NCBI RefSeq assembly: GCF_030766825.1
Contig: NZ_JASFDV010000061.1
Location: 1 to 44,694, forward strand
Length of the DNA: 44,694 nucleotides
Direction of reading: 5' to 3'
Source: Nocardiopsis sp. CC223A
GTDB lineage: Bacteria > Actinomycetota > Actinomycetes > Streptosporangiales > Streptosporangiaceae
The notes below the pieces were generated by a model. The model saw only the letters and a program-made list of their open reading frames with translations. It was not told where the DNA came from and made no database searches. Positions 7,235 through 16,100 of the stretch are shown here, one piece after another. Made by a program: the position numbers and the translations under genes. Each line of letters begins with the position of its first letter. Positions within the stretch are counted from its first letter, which is position 1.

Positions 7235-8223
7235 CGGGTCTCCCCCTGGCGGATCATGATGCGCAGGTAGTACGCGGTGACGGCGAGGATCATGACGGTC
7301 ATCACGACCGCGATCGCCGAGCCCATGCCGTAGTTGGCCGGGCTCGCGCTGAAGCCCTGCTGGTAGATGTAGTACGAGAGCAGGTAGACGTCCTTGTTCT
7401 GGAAGCTGTTCGCCAGGATGTACAGCTGGGTGAACACCCGCAGGTCCCAGATGATCTGTAGAACCAGGAGCAGGGCGAACAGCGGGCGCAGCATCGGGAA
7501 CGTGACGTTCCAGAAGGACTTCCACGCGGAGGCGCCGTCCATCTTCGCGGCCTCGTAGAGCTCGCCCGGGATGCTCTTGAGCCCGGCGAGGACGGAGACG
7601 GCCACGAACGGGAACGACTGCCAGACGATGACGGTGATGAGGATCGTGAACAGCGACCCCGGCTGGAGGAACCAGTTGTACTCCAGCCACCCGCCGCCGA
7701 CCAGCCAGTCGGGGAGCCGGTCCAGCATCACGTTGACCAGGCCCCGCTCGGGCAGGAACAGCCAGCGGAAGACCAGGGAGGCGCTCAGCGCCGGGGTCGC
7801 CCAGGCGAGCATCATGCCGATGGACACGATGGTGGAGAACCACTTGGGCAGCTTGTGCAGCAGGATGCCGATCAGGGTCCCCAGCACCATCGTGATGCCG
7901 ACCATCAGCACGCAGACGACCACGGTGTTGCGCAGGATCGTCCAGAACTCGGGGTCGGTCAGCAGCCGCTGGTAGTGCGCGAAGCCGTTCCACTCCGGCC
8001 CGGGCTGGTTGGGCAGGAGGTTGCGCGTGGTGAAGCTGGTGAGCGAGTACCACACCATCTGCACGATCGGCCAGAGCAGCACGACCGCGAGCAGGATCAG
8101 TGCCGGGGCGATGAGCAGGTACGGGGTGGGAAGCTTGCGGCGGCGCTTGGGCGCGGAATCGGCGGTCACCCGGACGGTGCCCTCTTTCCCTCGGTCGGCC
8201 GCTCGTTCGACGGTGTGTGCCAT
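7231..8223 (-). CDS. sugar ABC transporter permease, MalF/DasB type
   Basis: Inner-membrane permease of 330 residues with a basic cytoplasmic N-terminus (KRRRK at 27-31), a first helix at about 33-55 and an EAA motif beginning near E224 (EAAKMDGASAW). This is the UgpA/MalF-type partner of the permease encoded next. The ATG at 8223 gives the full N-terminus; a GTG at codon 17 is possible. It is preceded by a perfect hairpin that separates it from the binding-protein gene, a common device for making more binding protein than permease. Confidence 0.9.
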   Translation of the reverse strand: MAHTVERAADRGKEGTVRVTADSAPKRRRKLPTPYLLIAPALILLAVVLLWPIVQMVWYSLTSFTTRNLLPNQPGPEWNGFAHYQRLLTDPEFWTILRNTVVVCVLMVGITMVLGTLIGILLHKLPKWFSTIVSIGMMLAWATPALSASLVFRWLFLPERGLVNVMLDRLPDWLVGGGWLEYNWFLQPGSLFTILITVIVWQSFPFVAVSVLAGLKSIPGELYEAAKMDGASAWKSFWNVTFPMLRPLFALLLVLQIIWDLRVFTQLYILANSFQNKDVYLLSYYIYQQGFSASPANYGMGSAIAVVMTVMILAVTAYYLRIMIRQGETR

Positions 8224-8257
8224 GGTCTTCTCAATCGAGGCGTGGTTGCGCCGGGTG

Positions 8258-8285
8258 GCGGGCGGGACCCAGGGGTCCCGCCCGC
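8258..8285 (-). terminator. attenuator hairpin between binding-protein and permease genes
   Basis: GCGGGCGGGACCC (8258-8270) pairs perfectly with GGGTCCCGCCCGC (8273-8285), leaving only two unpaired bases by pairing rules and so a slightly larger real loop. It follows the binding-protein stop (8316) by about 30 bases and precedes the permease start (8223). Confidence 0.75.
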
Positions 8286-8315
8286 GTGCGGCTCTGCGCT
8301 GTGAGGAGGAGCTGG

Positions 8316-9599
8316 CTACTCGACCGGCTCGTTGAGGATGGTGGTCAGCTGCTCGTTCGCGGCTGCCAGGACCTCTTCGGGGTCACCGCCGTTGACGATC
8401 TCCAGGACGGCGCCCGGCAGGATCTTGCTGTCCTGGTCGGCCGCGGTCCAGCGCGGGGTGCTCGGGAAGAACTGCGTGTGCTGCATCTGGGTGGCGGCGG
8501 CGACGCGTGCCGGGTCCTTCTGGTACTCGTCGTCGGCCAGCATGTCCGGGTACGCCGGGAAGAAGCCGGCGGCGTCGGCGTAGCCCTTGCCCCCCTCCTG
8601 GTCGCCCAGGACGGTCAGCAGCTCGAAGGCGAGCTCCGGGGACTGGGTGGTGGAGAAGACGGAGAGCGCGGAACCGCCGGCGAAGGCCGGGGCGATGCCG
8701 TCGGCGCCCGGGATCGGGGCGGCGACGATGTTCTCCAGGACGGCCGGGTCCTCGGCCTGCTCCTCCATGGCGGTCAGCGCCCAGCCGCCGTCGATGTACA
8801 TGCCGACCTGGCTGTTGGCCATGTCGGCGAGGGGCACGAGCTCGTTCTCGCCCACGTAGCCCTGCGGGGAGACGCCGTCGTTGGTCAGGTCGGCGTAGAA
8901 CTCGATGGCCTCGACGGTGGCGGGGTCGGTCAGCCGGCCCTCCCACTCGCCGTCGGCGTTCTGGGTGGCGATCTCGCCGCCGTTGCTCCAGATGAAGGAG
9001 GCGATGCCGTTGGTGAAGTCGGTCGGCGCGGCGAAGCCGGGGACCTCGTACTCCGCCTCGATGTCCTCGGCGACGGTCAGCAGCTCGTCCCAGGTGGTGG
9101 GGGGCTCGTGGCCGAGCTCCTGGAGCCAGTCGGCGCGGTAGTACAGGGTGCGGACGCCGGAGAACCACGGAACGCCGTACTGGACACCGTCGTAGGTGCC
9201 GTACTCCAGGGCGTTCTGGTCGATCTCCGCGGCGGCGTCCCAGCCGCCGACCTGTTCGGTGATGTCGAGCAGGGCGCCCTGGGAGGCCCAGCCGGCCACC
9301 TGGTCGTTGCCGATCTCGATGACGTCGGGGGCGTCGCCGCCCGCGAGGGCGTTGGTGATCGACTCCTGGGCGTCCGGCCAGGGGATGAACTCGACGTTGA
9401 CGTCGACGTCCGGGTTGCTCTCCTGGAACCGGGCCTCGGCGCCCTCGAAGTATTCGACGAGGGGCGGCTGCGAGGTGCCCATGACCCACACGGTCAGGCT
9501 GTCGGCGTCACCGCCGCCATCGGAGTCGGAAGCGCCACCGCCGCAAGCGGCGGCGAGGAGGACCACGGACGTAGCCGCGGCGATCTTGGGGAACCTCAT
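8316..9599 (-). CDS. extracellular sugar-binding lipoprotein (CUT1, DasA-like)
   Basis: Solute-binding protein of 427 residues that captures sugar outside the cell and delivers it to the two permeases. The N-terminus is a lipoprotein signal: basic start, hydrophobic run and lipobox ending at Cys19 (LLAAAC), followed by a Gly/Asp/Ser-rich spacer. The mature part has the bacterial extracellular solute-binding family 1 pattern (LTVWVMGT; FIPWPDAQESI; DAPDVIEIGND; GGWALTAM; YGVPWF). Sugar specificity cannot be read from sequence; the linked GH3 N-acetylglucosaminidase suggests chitobiose or a related amino sugar. The ATG at 9599 has a GGGAGATAGG ribosome site. It is the first gene of the operon and diverges from the ROK regulator. 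Confidence 0.9.
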   Translation of the reverse strand: MRFPKIAAATSVVLLAAACGGGASDSDGGGDADSLTVWVMGTSQPPLVEYFEGAEARFQESNPDVDVNVEFIPWPDAQESITNALAGGDAPDVIEIGNDQVAGWASQGALLDITEQVGGWDAAAEIDQNALEYGTYDGVQYGVPWFSGVRTLYYRADWLQELGHEPPTTWDELLTVAEDIEAEYEVPGFAAPTDFTNGIASFIWSNGGEIATQNADGEWEGRLTDPATVEAIEFYADLTNDGVSPQGYVGENELVPLADMANSQVGMYIDGGWALTAMEEQAEDPAVLENIVAAPIPGADGIAPAFAGGSALSVFSTTQSPELAFELLTVLGDQEGGKGYADAAGFFPAYPDMLADDEYQKDPARVAAATQMQHTQFFPSTPRWTAADQDSKILPGAVLEIVNGGDPEEVLAAANEQLTTILNEPVE

Positions 9600-9814
9600 G
9601 TTGAACCTATCTCCCTTCGCACGACGCGCCGGGGTTCGACGCCTGTGCTCGAACCGGCCTGGGATGATGGAACGTCATCCCCCGGTTCGACGTCTCTGTG
9701 GGGGTGTGCTGGGATAGCACGTTGCCGCCCCGCCGGCGCGGGTACCGGAGGGTCCGGGAATGAACTCGGACCTGCCAGGACGTGACCTCCTGTGAGGTTG
9801 TGAGCTAAATTAAC
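9600..9814 (-). promoter_or_regulatory. leader and promoter region of the sugar operon
   Basis: The 5' region of the binding-protein gene holds two inverted repeats that could fold in its mRNA leader: GTTCGA / TCGAAC arms around 9634-9654, and GGGATGA / TCATCCC arms at 9661-9667 and 9675-9681. A further GTTCGA lies just after. I cannot define the -10/-35 elements. The order GTTCGA then TCGAAC is opposite to a LexA box. Confidence 0.4.
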
Positions 9815-9827
9815 AGGAAACTTTCCT
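9815..9827. promoter_or_regulatory. ROK-family operator
   Basis: The palindrome AGGAAACTTTCCT, flanked by AT-rich bases (TTAAC on the left, AATAA on the right), has the form of operators bound by ROK repressors (Mlc, NagC, XylR-type: TTAGGAAA-N-TTTCCTAA). It stands out in a genome this GC-rich, 29 bases upstream of the ROK gene and between the divergent transcription units. The ROK protein encoded next door is the obvious ligand, controlling itself and probably the sugar operon. Confidence 0.8.
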
Positions 9828-9855
9828 AATAAAAACAGGGTGAGGTGTCACGGTT

Positions 9856-11070
9856 ATGTCTCAACGTCCGGGGACTCCCCGGCTGCTACGCCAGCTCAAC
9901 GACCGTGCGGCGCTGGAACTGCTGCTGTCCGCCGGTCCGTTGACGCGCACGCAGCTGGGCACGAGGACCGGCCTTTCCAAGGTAACCGCGTCCCAACTCC
10001 TCGCCCGGCTGGAGGAGCGCGACCTGGTACGCGTCGTGGGAAGCCAGGCCGGCGGGCGGGGTCCCAACGCCGCCCTCTACGCGGTCGTCCCCGAGAGCGC
10101 CTACGTCGCGGCCCTGGACGTCAGCGCCCGCCGGGTGACCGCCACGATCGCCGACATCACCGGCCGGATCGTCGGCGACGTCACCGTCGACCCCAGCACC
10201 TCCGACGACCCCGTCGCACTGGTCCACACGGCCGTGATGCGCCTGGTCGAAACGGCGGAGGTGCCGCTGGACAGGCTCCGCGCCTGCGTCATCGGCACCC
10301 CCGGCGTGGTCGACCCGCGGACCGGCGACATCCGCTTCTCCTTCGACCTCATCTCCTGGCACGAGGGCATCCTGGAGGCGCTGCGCACCGACCTGAAGCG
10401 GTCGGTGATGATCGAGAACGACGTGAACCTGGCGGCCCTGGCCGAGCACGCCGAGGGCGCCGCCGCCGGGGTCCCGGAGTTCGTGCTCATCTGGCTCAGC
10501 GCCGCGGGCGGCGTCGGCATGTCCACCATGATCGACGGCCGCATCCACCGGGGTCGCTCCGGCGGCGCGGGCGAGATCGGCTACCTGCCCGTGCCCGGCG
10601 CCCCCATGCCCGGCGACCTGGGTCTGTCCGGCGACTACGAGTCCCTGCGCCACGGTGCGGACCGGGAGCTGCCGCACGGCTTCCAGGCCCTGGTCCGGGC
10701 CCGCCAGGTCGTCGAACTGGCCGCCGAGCACGGTGTCGAGGGCGGCGACGTCGTCGAGGTGGTGCGCAGCGCCGCCGCCTCGGGCACCCCCGAGGGCGAC
10801 GCGTTCCTGGACGCCTTCGCCGAGCGCCTCGCCCGCGGTGTGGCCGCCGTCAGCGTCGTCATCGACCCCGGCCTGGTCGTGCTGGGCGGCGACGTCGCCC
10901 AGGCCGGCGGGGCCAAGCTCGCCGAGCGGGTCCAGGAGGCGACCGCCCGCATCGCCCCCAACGCCACCGAGATCGCCCTGGGCGCCGTCGAGGGCGGCCC
11001 CGTCGTCCGCGGCGCCCTGCTGCACGCCCTGGAGCACGCCCGCGACGAGGTGTTCTCCTCCACGGTCTGA
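9856..11070 (+). CDS. ROK-family transcriptional repressor (NagC/XylR type)
   Basis: A 404-residue regulator with an N-terminal winged helix-turn-helix (about 14-70; PLTRTQLGTRTGLSKVTASQ) and a sugar-kinase-like ROK domain. The ROK ATP-binding start is degenerate (DVSARRVTATIAD instead of DIGGTK), and the zinc motif CxCGxxGCxE is absent: the corresponding stretch GYLPVPGAPMPGD has no cysteines. The catalytic-region END-N motif (IENDVNLAALAE) remains. This points to a regulator that binds sugar but does not phosphorylate it. It diverges from the transporter/GH3 operon with an operator between. The ATG at 9856 follows GGGTGAGG. Its inducer is unknown; an imported amino sugar or its phosphate is likely. 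Confidence 0.9.
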   Translation: MSQRPGTPRLLRQLNDRAALELLLSAGPLTRTQLGTRTGLSKVTASQLLARLEERDLVRVVGSQAGGRGPNAALYAVVPESAYVAALDVSARRVTATIADITGRIVGDVTVDPSTSDDPVALVHTAVMRLVETAEVPLDRLRACVIGTPGVVDPRTGDIRFSFDLISWHEGILEALRTDLKRSVMIENDVNLAALAEHAEGAAAGVPEFVLIWLSAAGGVGMSTMIDGRIHRGRSGGAGEIGYLPVPGAPMPGDLGLSGDYESLRHGADRELPHGFQALVRARQVVELAAEHGVEGGDVVEVVRSAAASGTPEGDAFLDAFAERLARGVAAVSVVIDPGLVVLGGDVAQAGGAKLAERVQEATARIAPNATEIALGAVEGGPVVRGALLHALEHARDEVFSSTV

Positions 11071-11079
11071 GCGGCCCGG

Positions 11080-11132
11080 CCGGTCGGCCCGGTCCCTCCC
11101 CCACGGCGCGGGGAAGGGGCCGGGCCGACCGG
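11080..11132. terminator. terminator between convergent ROK and kinase-like genes
   Basis: A 13-bp perfect stem, CCGGTCGGCCCGG (11080-11092) with CCGGGCCGACCGG (11120-11132), is extended inward by C-rich and G-rich strands. It ends one base before the stop of the convergent gene, so it serves the ROK gene and possibly both. Confidence 0.75.
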
Positions 11133-12536
11133 TCAGGTACCGGTGACGGCGAAGGAGGCGAACACCTCGTCGACCACCGGCCGGTACTCCTCCCGGTCAC
11201 CGGCCCGCCCGTTGAACTGGAGGTAGTAGCCCGTGGCGTCGTCCACCACGACATACCGCCACACCATCCAGCGGTGGGGCTCGTCCCAGCCCGAGCCCTC
11301 CGTGACGAAGGTCGCCTCCAGGTCACTGCCCCGCTGCCCGGTCGGCAGCCCGGTGAGCTCCTCCAGACCCAGCCGCTCCCAGTCCCGCAGCGAGTCGCTG
11401 CTCCGGAGCGCCTCTTCCCAGCCGAGCTGCGCCTCCGAAGTGGCCTGGGCCCCGGACTCCTCGTCCAGGGAGAAGACCGTGACGATGATATGGCGGGCCG
11501 CGTCGGGCGAGTCGAACCGGTGATGGGCGAGGACGTCGAGGACGCCGCCCTGTCCGGCGGTGGCGGGGTCCAGCGGTTCCCAGTCGGCGGGACGGTACAG
11601 GGATACGTACTCGTTCTCGAAGAGCGTGTAGTCGGGGCCCGGCCCCCGCGACGGTTCGGCCGTGGGCCCGACGGTGGGGAGCGGTCCGGGCCCCTCTCCG
11701 CCCGCGGCCCGCATCGCCCCGGGCACGATCACGAACACGGTCACCAGGCCGATCACCAGCAGCAGGCAGCCGCCGCCCATCCCCCACCACAGGCCGGCAC
11801 GGGAGGAGCGGGCGGCCGGGCGCGGGACGGAGCGGACCGGCACCGCGTGCATCGGGGCGCTCGGGGCGTACCCGGCCGCGCGTGGGGCGGCGGGGTACGG
11901 GCCCGGGTGAGCGGCCCCCGGGTGCGCGGACGGCACGGGGCCGACCGCCGCACGGTGCGGCCGGGGCGTTCCCGGCTGCGGCGCGCGGGGCCCGGGGGGG
12001 CTGTGTCGGCTGCCGCACCGCGGGGTTCCGGGGCATCGGGCTCTGCGCCGTCGGATTCCGGGCCGCCTGGTCCGGGCCGCCGGGTCCGGGGCGACCGGGG
12101 GCGGTGGGACCGGTGCGGTCGGCACCGGGTCCCCGGGCGCTGACGGGCGCGGCGCGGGGGCCTCCAGCACGGCCCGCGCGATCCGGGCCACCCGCGCCGG
12201 GGGCAGCGGTCCCGCCTCCTCCAGCACCTCCTCCAGCGACGACCCGTCCAGCAGGGCCATCACGATGTAGGGCGTGCCGTCCTCCTCCAACACGTCGTGC
12301 ACGGTCACCACCGACGGATGGCCGATCCGGGCCGCCGTGCGGGCCTCACGCATCATCCGCGCCTTGGCGGTGCGCTGCTCCTCGTCCGACAGACCGGTGG
12401 GCAGGTGCACCTCCTTGATCGCCACCTCGCGCTCCAGACGGGGGTCGAACGCCTGCCAGACCGTGCCCATGCCGCCGCTGCCCAGCTTCCCGGTCAGCCG
12501 GTAGCGGGAGGCGACGATCCGTTCGGTAGGGGGCAT
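11133..12536 (-). CDS. receptor-type Ser/Thr protein kinase lacking its catalytic C-lobe (degraded or pseudokinase)
   Basis: The 467-residue frame starts like a Hanks-type kinase: Gly-rich loop GSGGMG (19-24), lysine K41 in VAIKEV, helix-C Glu about E64, hinge VMALLDGSSLEEVL (92-104). Homology stops near residue 126 (ARIARAVLEA). The HRDxKPxN catalytic loop, DFG motif and the rest of the C-lobe are absent; the frame passes straight into a Pro/Arg-rich linker. Then come a transmembrane helix (about 249-272) and an extracellular domain of about 165 residues, unassigned but resembling the LpqN/PsbP-like sensor domains of actinobacterial kinases. In bases 12001-12155 another frame encodes a more normal linker (GPGGPDQAARNPTAQSP). 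A run of seven G at 11994-12000 may mark the frame change. I read this as an internal deletion plus a compensating indel, or an assembly collapse. It cannot phosphorylate as written. Confidence 0.75.
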   Translation of the reverse strand: MPPTERIVASRYRLTGKLGSGGMGTVWQAFDPRLEREVAIKEVHLPTGLSDEEQRTAKARMMREARTAARIGHPSVVTVHDVLEEDGTPYIVMALLDGSSLEEVLEEAGPLPPARVARIARAVLEAPAPRPSAPGDPVPTAPVPPPPVAPDPAARTRRPGIRRRRARCPGTPRCGSRHSPPGPRAPQPGTPRPHRAAVGPVPSAHPGAAHPGPYPAAPRAAGYAPSAPMHAVPVRSVPRPAARSSRAGLWWGMGGGCLLLVIGLVTVFVIVPGAMRAAGGEGPGPLPTVGPTAEPSRGPGPDYTLFENEYVSLYRPADWEPLDPATAGQGGVLDVLAHHRFDSPDAARHIIVTVFSLDEESGAQATSEAQLGWEEALRSSDSLRDWERLGLEELTGLPTGQRGSDLEATFVTEGSGWDEPHRWMVWRYVVVDDATGYYLQFNGRAGDREEYRPVVDEVFASFAVTGT

Positions 12537-12631
12537 GGAGTGCTTTTCACGAGAGGGCGCGGGGAATCGGTCTCCTGCTGTGATCGCACGAACGCCGTTC
12601 CGGTTCTCCCCCTCGTCCGCCCCGGACGGGG

Positions 12632-13117
12632 TCACCCCACCGGGCGGACCATGGCCACCCGCGGCCGCACCCGGATCGGCTCCTCCTGCTCCCACAGCGC
12701 CCGCAGGCCCGCGCCCCACTCGTCCGGCGGCAGCACCGCGAACCCGCGGGCCGTGTACCAGGGGCCGTTCCACGGCAGGTCGCGGAAGGTCGTCAGGGTC
12801 ACCCGGGGCGATCCGGCGGCGGCCGCCCCGGCGCACACCGCCTCCAGCAGAGCCGACCCGACCCCGCGCCGACCGTGGTCGGGGTGCACGGCGAGCTGCT
12901 CCAGGTGCACGCCCCCGTCCAGCGCCAGCGTGGCGGCCAGCCCCAGCACCGCGCCGTCCGCCACCGCGACCAGGACCCGCTCGGCGTGGTCGAACACCTC
13001 GCGCGGATCATCCGGCGGCAACACCACCCCGGCCTGCGCGAACAGTGTGTCGGCGGCCAGCGACGCCGCCACCGCGCCCGCCTCGTCCGCGGGCCCCATC
13101 GGCCTGATCTCCACCAC
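12632..13117 (-). CDS. GNAT-family N-acetyltransferase
   Basis: A single-domain GNAT protein of 161 residues that should transfer an acetyl group from acetyl-CoA to an unidentified amine. The acetyl-CoA-binding motif A is clear: LEQLAVHPDHGRRGVGSALL (RxxGxG/A). The C-terminal WYTARGFAVLP is the usual motif B end. I prefer the GTG at 13117 (VVEIRPMGPAD), preceded by GGAGAGGGG, over the ATG at 13168, which adds an uninformative Gly/Arg-rich stretch. It stands between the kinase-like gene and lhr, all on the minus strand; the substrate is unknown. Confidence 0.82.
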   Translation of the reverse strand: MVEIRPMGPADEAGAVAASLAADTLFAQAGVVLPPDDPREVFDHAERVLVAVADGAVLGLAATLALDGGVHLEQLAVHPDHGRRGVGSALLEAVCAGAAAAGSPRVTLTTFRDLPWNGPWYTARGFAVLPPDEWGAGLRALWEQEEPIRVRPRVAMVRPVG

Positions 13118-13177
13118 ACGTCCCCTCTCCGAACGCCCGCCATCATGCCCGGACCCGACCCCCGCCACCAGGGATTT

Positions 13178-16100
13178 TCACGGACGCAGCCGCAGCCCCC
13201 TGGGGGTGGGGTGGAACCCGGCGGACACCAGTGCGGCGTCCAACGGAGTCCCGAAGACCTCCACCCCGTCCACCCGCTCCACCGTCACCGTGCCCAGCGC
13301 CCCGGTGCGCACCACCTCGGCCAGGGCCGCCGCGGCCCTGGCCAGATCGTGCGGGGCGGCGCCCAGGGTGAGCGCGGAGCGCCCGCCCCGGCCCGTGTAC
13401 AGGGTGGGCCGCCCGTCGTCGATCACCACCACCGCGCCCGCCGTCCGGGCCGGACGGCCGCCCTCGCCCGCCTCCGGCCAGGGCAGGTCGCGGCCGAACG
13501 GGTTGGCCGGATCGTCGGCGGCCAGCACCACCGGCGCCACCGCACCGCCCCGGTTCGCCCCGGCCAGCGCCCGCAACCGGTCCACCGCGCCCGGCAGCGC
13601 GAACTGCGCCCCGCCCAGCCCCGCCACGAAGTAACCGCGGCGCACCCGCCCGGCCTCCTCCATCGACCTCAGCACCCGGTACTCCTCCGGGGAGATGCCA
13701 CCGCCCTGCCGGCCCTTGACCAACAGCCCCTGCCGCTCCAGCCGGGCCTGCACCGACGCCAGGACCCGCCGGGTGGGATCGGCCTCCCGTCCGGGCAGCA
13801 CCGCCCGCCGGGCCCGGCCCGCCCGCGGCGGCCGCGGCGCCCGCACCGGGCCGCCGGTGCCCAACAGGGCGCGCACCGGGGCCAGGGTGTCGTTGGCGAC
13901 CACGCCGTCCCAGACCAGGTTCCACAGCGCCGCCACCAGGTCGGCGTCCGCGGGCGCCCCGATCCCGCCTGCACGCGTCACCCGGTCGGCGAGGTCGCGG
14001 AAGAACAGCGCCCCGCCCTCGCGCAGCGCCGACAGCACCGCGTGCTCCACCGAACCCTCGGAGGGGAGCACCGGATCAGGGGCCAGCGCCGCCACCTCGT
14101 CCGCGGGGAGCAGCACGATCCGCCCGTCCCCGCCGGGCAGCGGACCGGCGCCCGCCCACACCACCTCCCCGGCCTGGGTGAGCTCGTCCAGCATCCGCGG
14201 CTCGTAACCCGCCACCCGGGCGGGCAGCACCAACGACTCCAGCGCCGAGGCCGGGACGGGTGCGCCGCGCAGCGACTCCACCGCCTCGAACACCGCGTCC
14301 GGCCCGCTCCACCGCTCACCGGGCACCGCCCGCTGCCAGGCAGGGGAGAACCGGGCCAGCGCCGCCGGGTCCACCGGCTCCACCTCCGCCCGCAACCGGG
14401 CGATCGACCCCCGCCGCAGACGGCGCAGCACGTCGGCGTCGCACCACTCCGTCCCCGAACCCCCGGGGCGGAACCCGCCCCGCGAGACCCGCCCCTCCCG
14501 GGCCAGCGCCCGCAGCACCCCGGTGACGGTGTCCTCCCCCAGACCCAGCCGGGCCGCCGCCCCGGCCGCGGTGAACGGCCCGTGCGTGCGCGCGTACCTG
14601 GAGACCAGGTCGCGCACCGGGTCGACCGCGGGTTCCAGCAGCGCCTGCGGGACACCCGGGGGAACCGGCGCCCCCAGCGCGTCCCGCAGCCGCGCGACGT
14701 CCTCCACCGCACACCACCGCTCCACCGGACCGCCCCCGCCGGACGGGGACCGTCCCGCCGCACCGGAACCGGCGGCCGTGTCGTCGGCGGCGACGCCTCC
14801 GGCGGGCGCGGGCGACTGCGCCGACCCGGCACCGGAAAGGGCGTCCGCAACGGCCGTCGAGGGTTCCACGGCGCCGGGCAGAGGCATCCGCACCGCACGG
14901 CCCGCCTCCTCCAGGGCGACCAGCCACTCCGGGCGGACACCCCGCACCGCGGCCTCCTCCATGGTCAGCGGACCCAGTTCCCGCAGCAGGTCGGCCGCGG
15001 CCTCCGCGTCGCGCACCGGGGCGGAGATCCGCTGGAGCAGGCCGTCCACCTCCGCCACCACCCCCGGATCCAGCAGATCCCGCAGGTCGGTACGGCCCAG
15101 CAGGTCCGACAGCAGCGACGGGTCCAGCGCCAGCGCCCCGGCACGCGCCTCGGCGGCCGGAACGTCCCCCTCGTACAGGAACGCCGCCGTGTACTCCATC
15201 AGCAGCGACCGGGCGAACGGCGAGGCCCGGTCCGTCTCCACCTCCACCACCCGCACATCGCGCGAGCGCACCCCGCGCAGCACCTCCACCAGCGCGGGCA
15301 CGTCGAACAGGTCCTGCAAGCACTCGCGCGCCGTCTCCAGCACGATCGGGAACGACCCGTAACGGCCCGCCACCGACAACAGGTGCGAGGCGCGCAACCG
15401 CTGCTGCCACAACGGCATCCGCCGGTCCGGCCGCTGCCGCGGCAGCAGCAGCGCCCGGGCCGCGCACTCACGGAACCGGGACGCGAACAGCGCCGACCCG
15501 GTCAGCTCGTCGGTGACCACCGCCTCCACCGTCTCGGGGTCCACCGCCACCAGCTCGGCCAGCACCCCGGGCCCGTCCAGGCCGCCCACGGTGTCGGGCA
15601 GGTTCAGCACGATCCCGTCGTCCCCGTGCAGCACCCGGCTCTCCACCCCGTACCGCTCCCGGATCCGCGCCGCGACCGCCAGCGCCCACGGCGCGTGCAC
15701 CCGGTCGCCCAACGGCGAGTGCACCACCACCCGCCGGTCGCCCACCTGGTCGCGGAACCGCTCGATCACGACCGTGCGGTCGTCGGGCACATGCCCGGTC
15801 GCGTCCCGCTGGTCGGCGACGTAGGCCGCCAGGTTGCGGGCCGCCCACGGGTCCAGCCCCGCGAACCCCGCCGCCGCCTCCCGCGGGGCCTCGCCCAACC
15901 GGCGCACCGCCGCGCCGATGGCCCGGCCCAGCTCCACCGGACGGCCCTGGGCGTCGGCCTTCCAGAACGGCATCCGGCCCGGCCGCCCCGGGGCGGGGGA
16001 CACCAGCACCCGGTCCGCGGTGATCCCCTCGATCCGCCACGAACTGGAGCCCAGGACGAACACGTCGCCCACCCGCGACTCGTACACCATCTCCTCGTCC

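Noticed and set aside
9634..9690. Several TCGAAC and GTTCGA hexamers near the sugar-binding protein start, suggestive of a LexA box.
   Set aside because: The order and spacing are wrong: no CGAAC-N4-GTTCG occurs, unlike the perfect box at recA.
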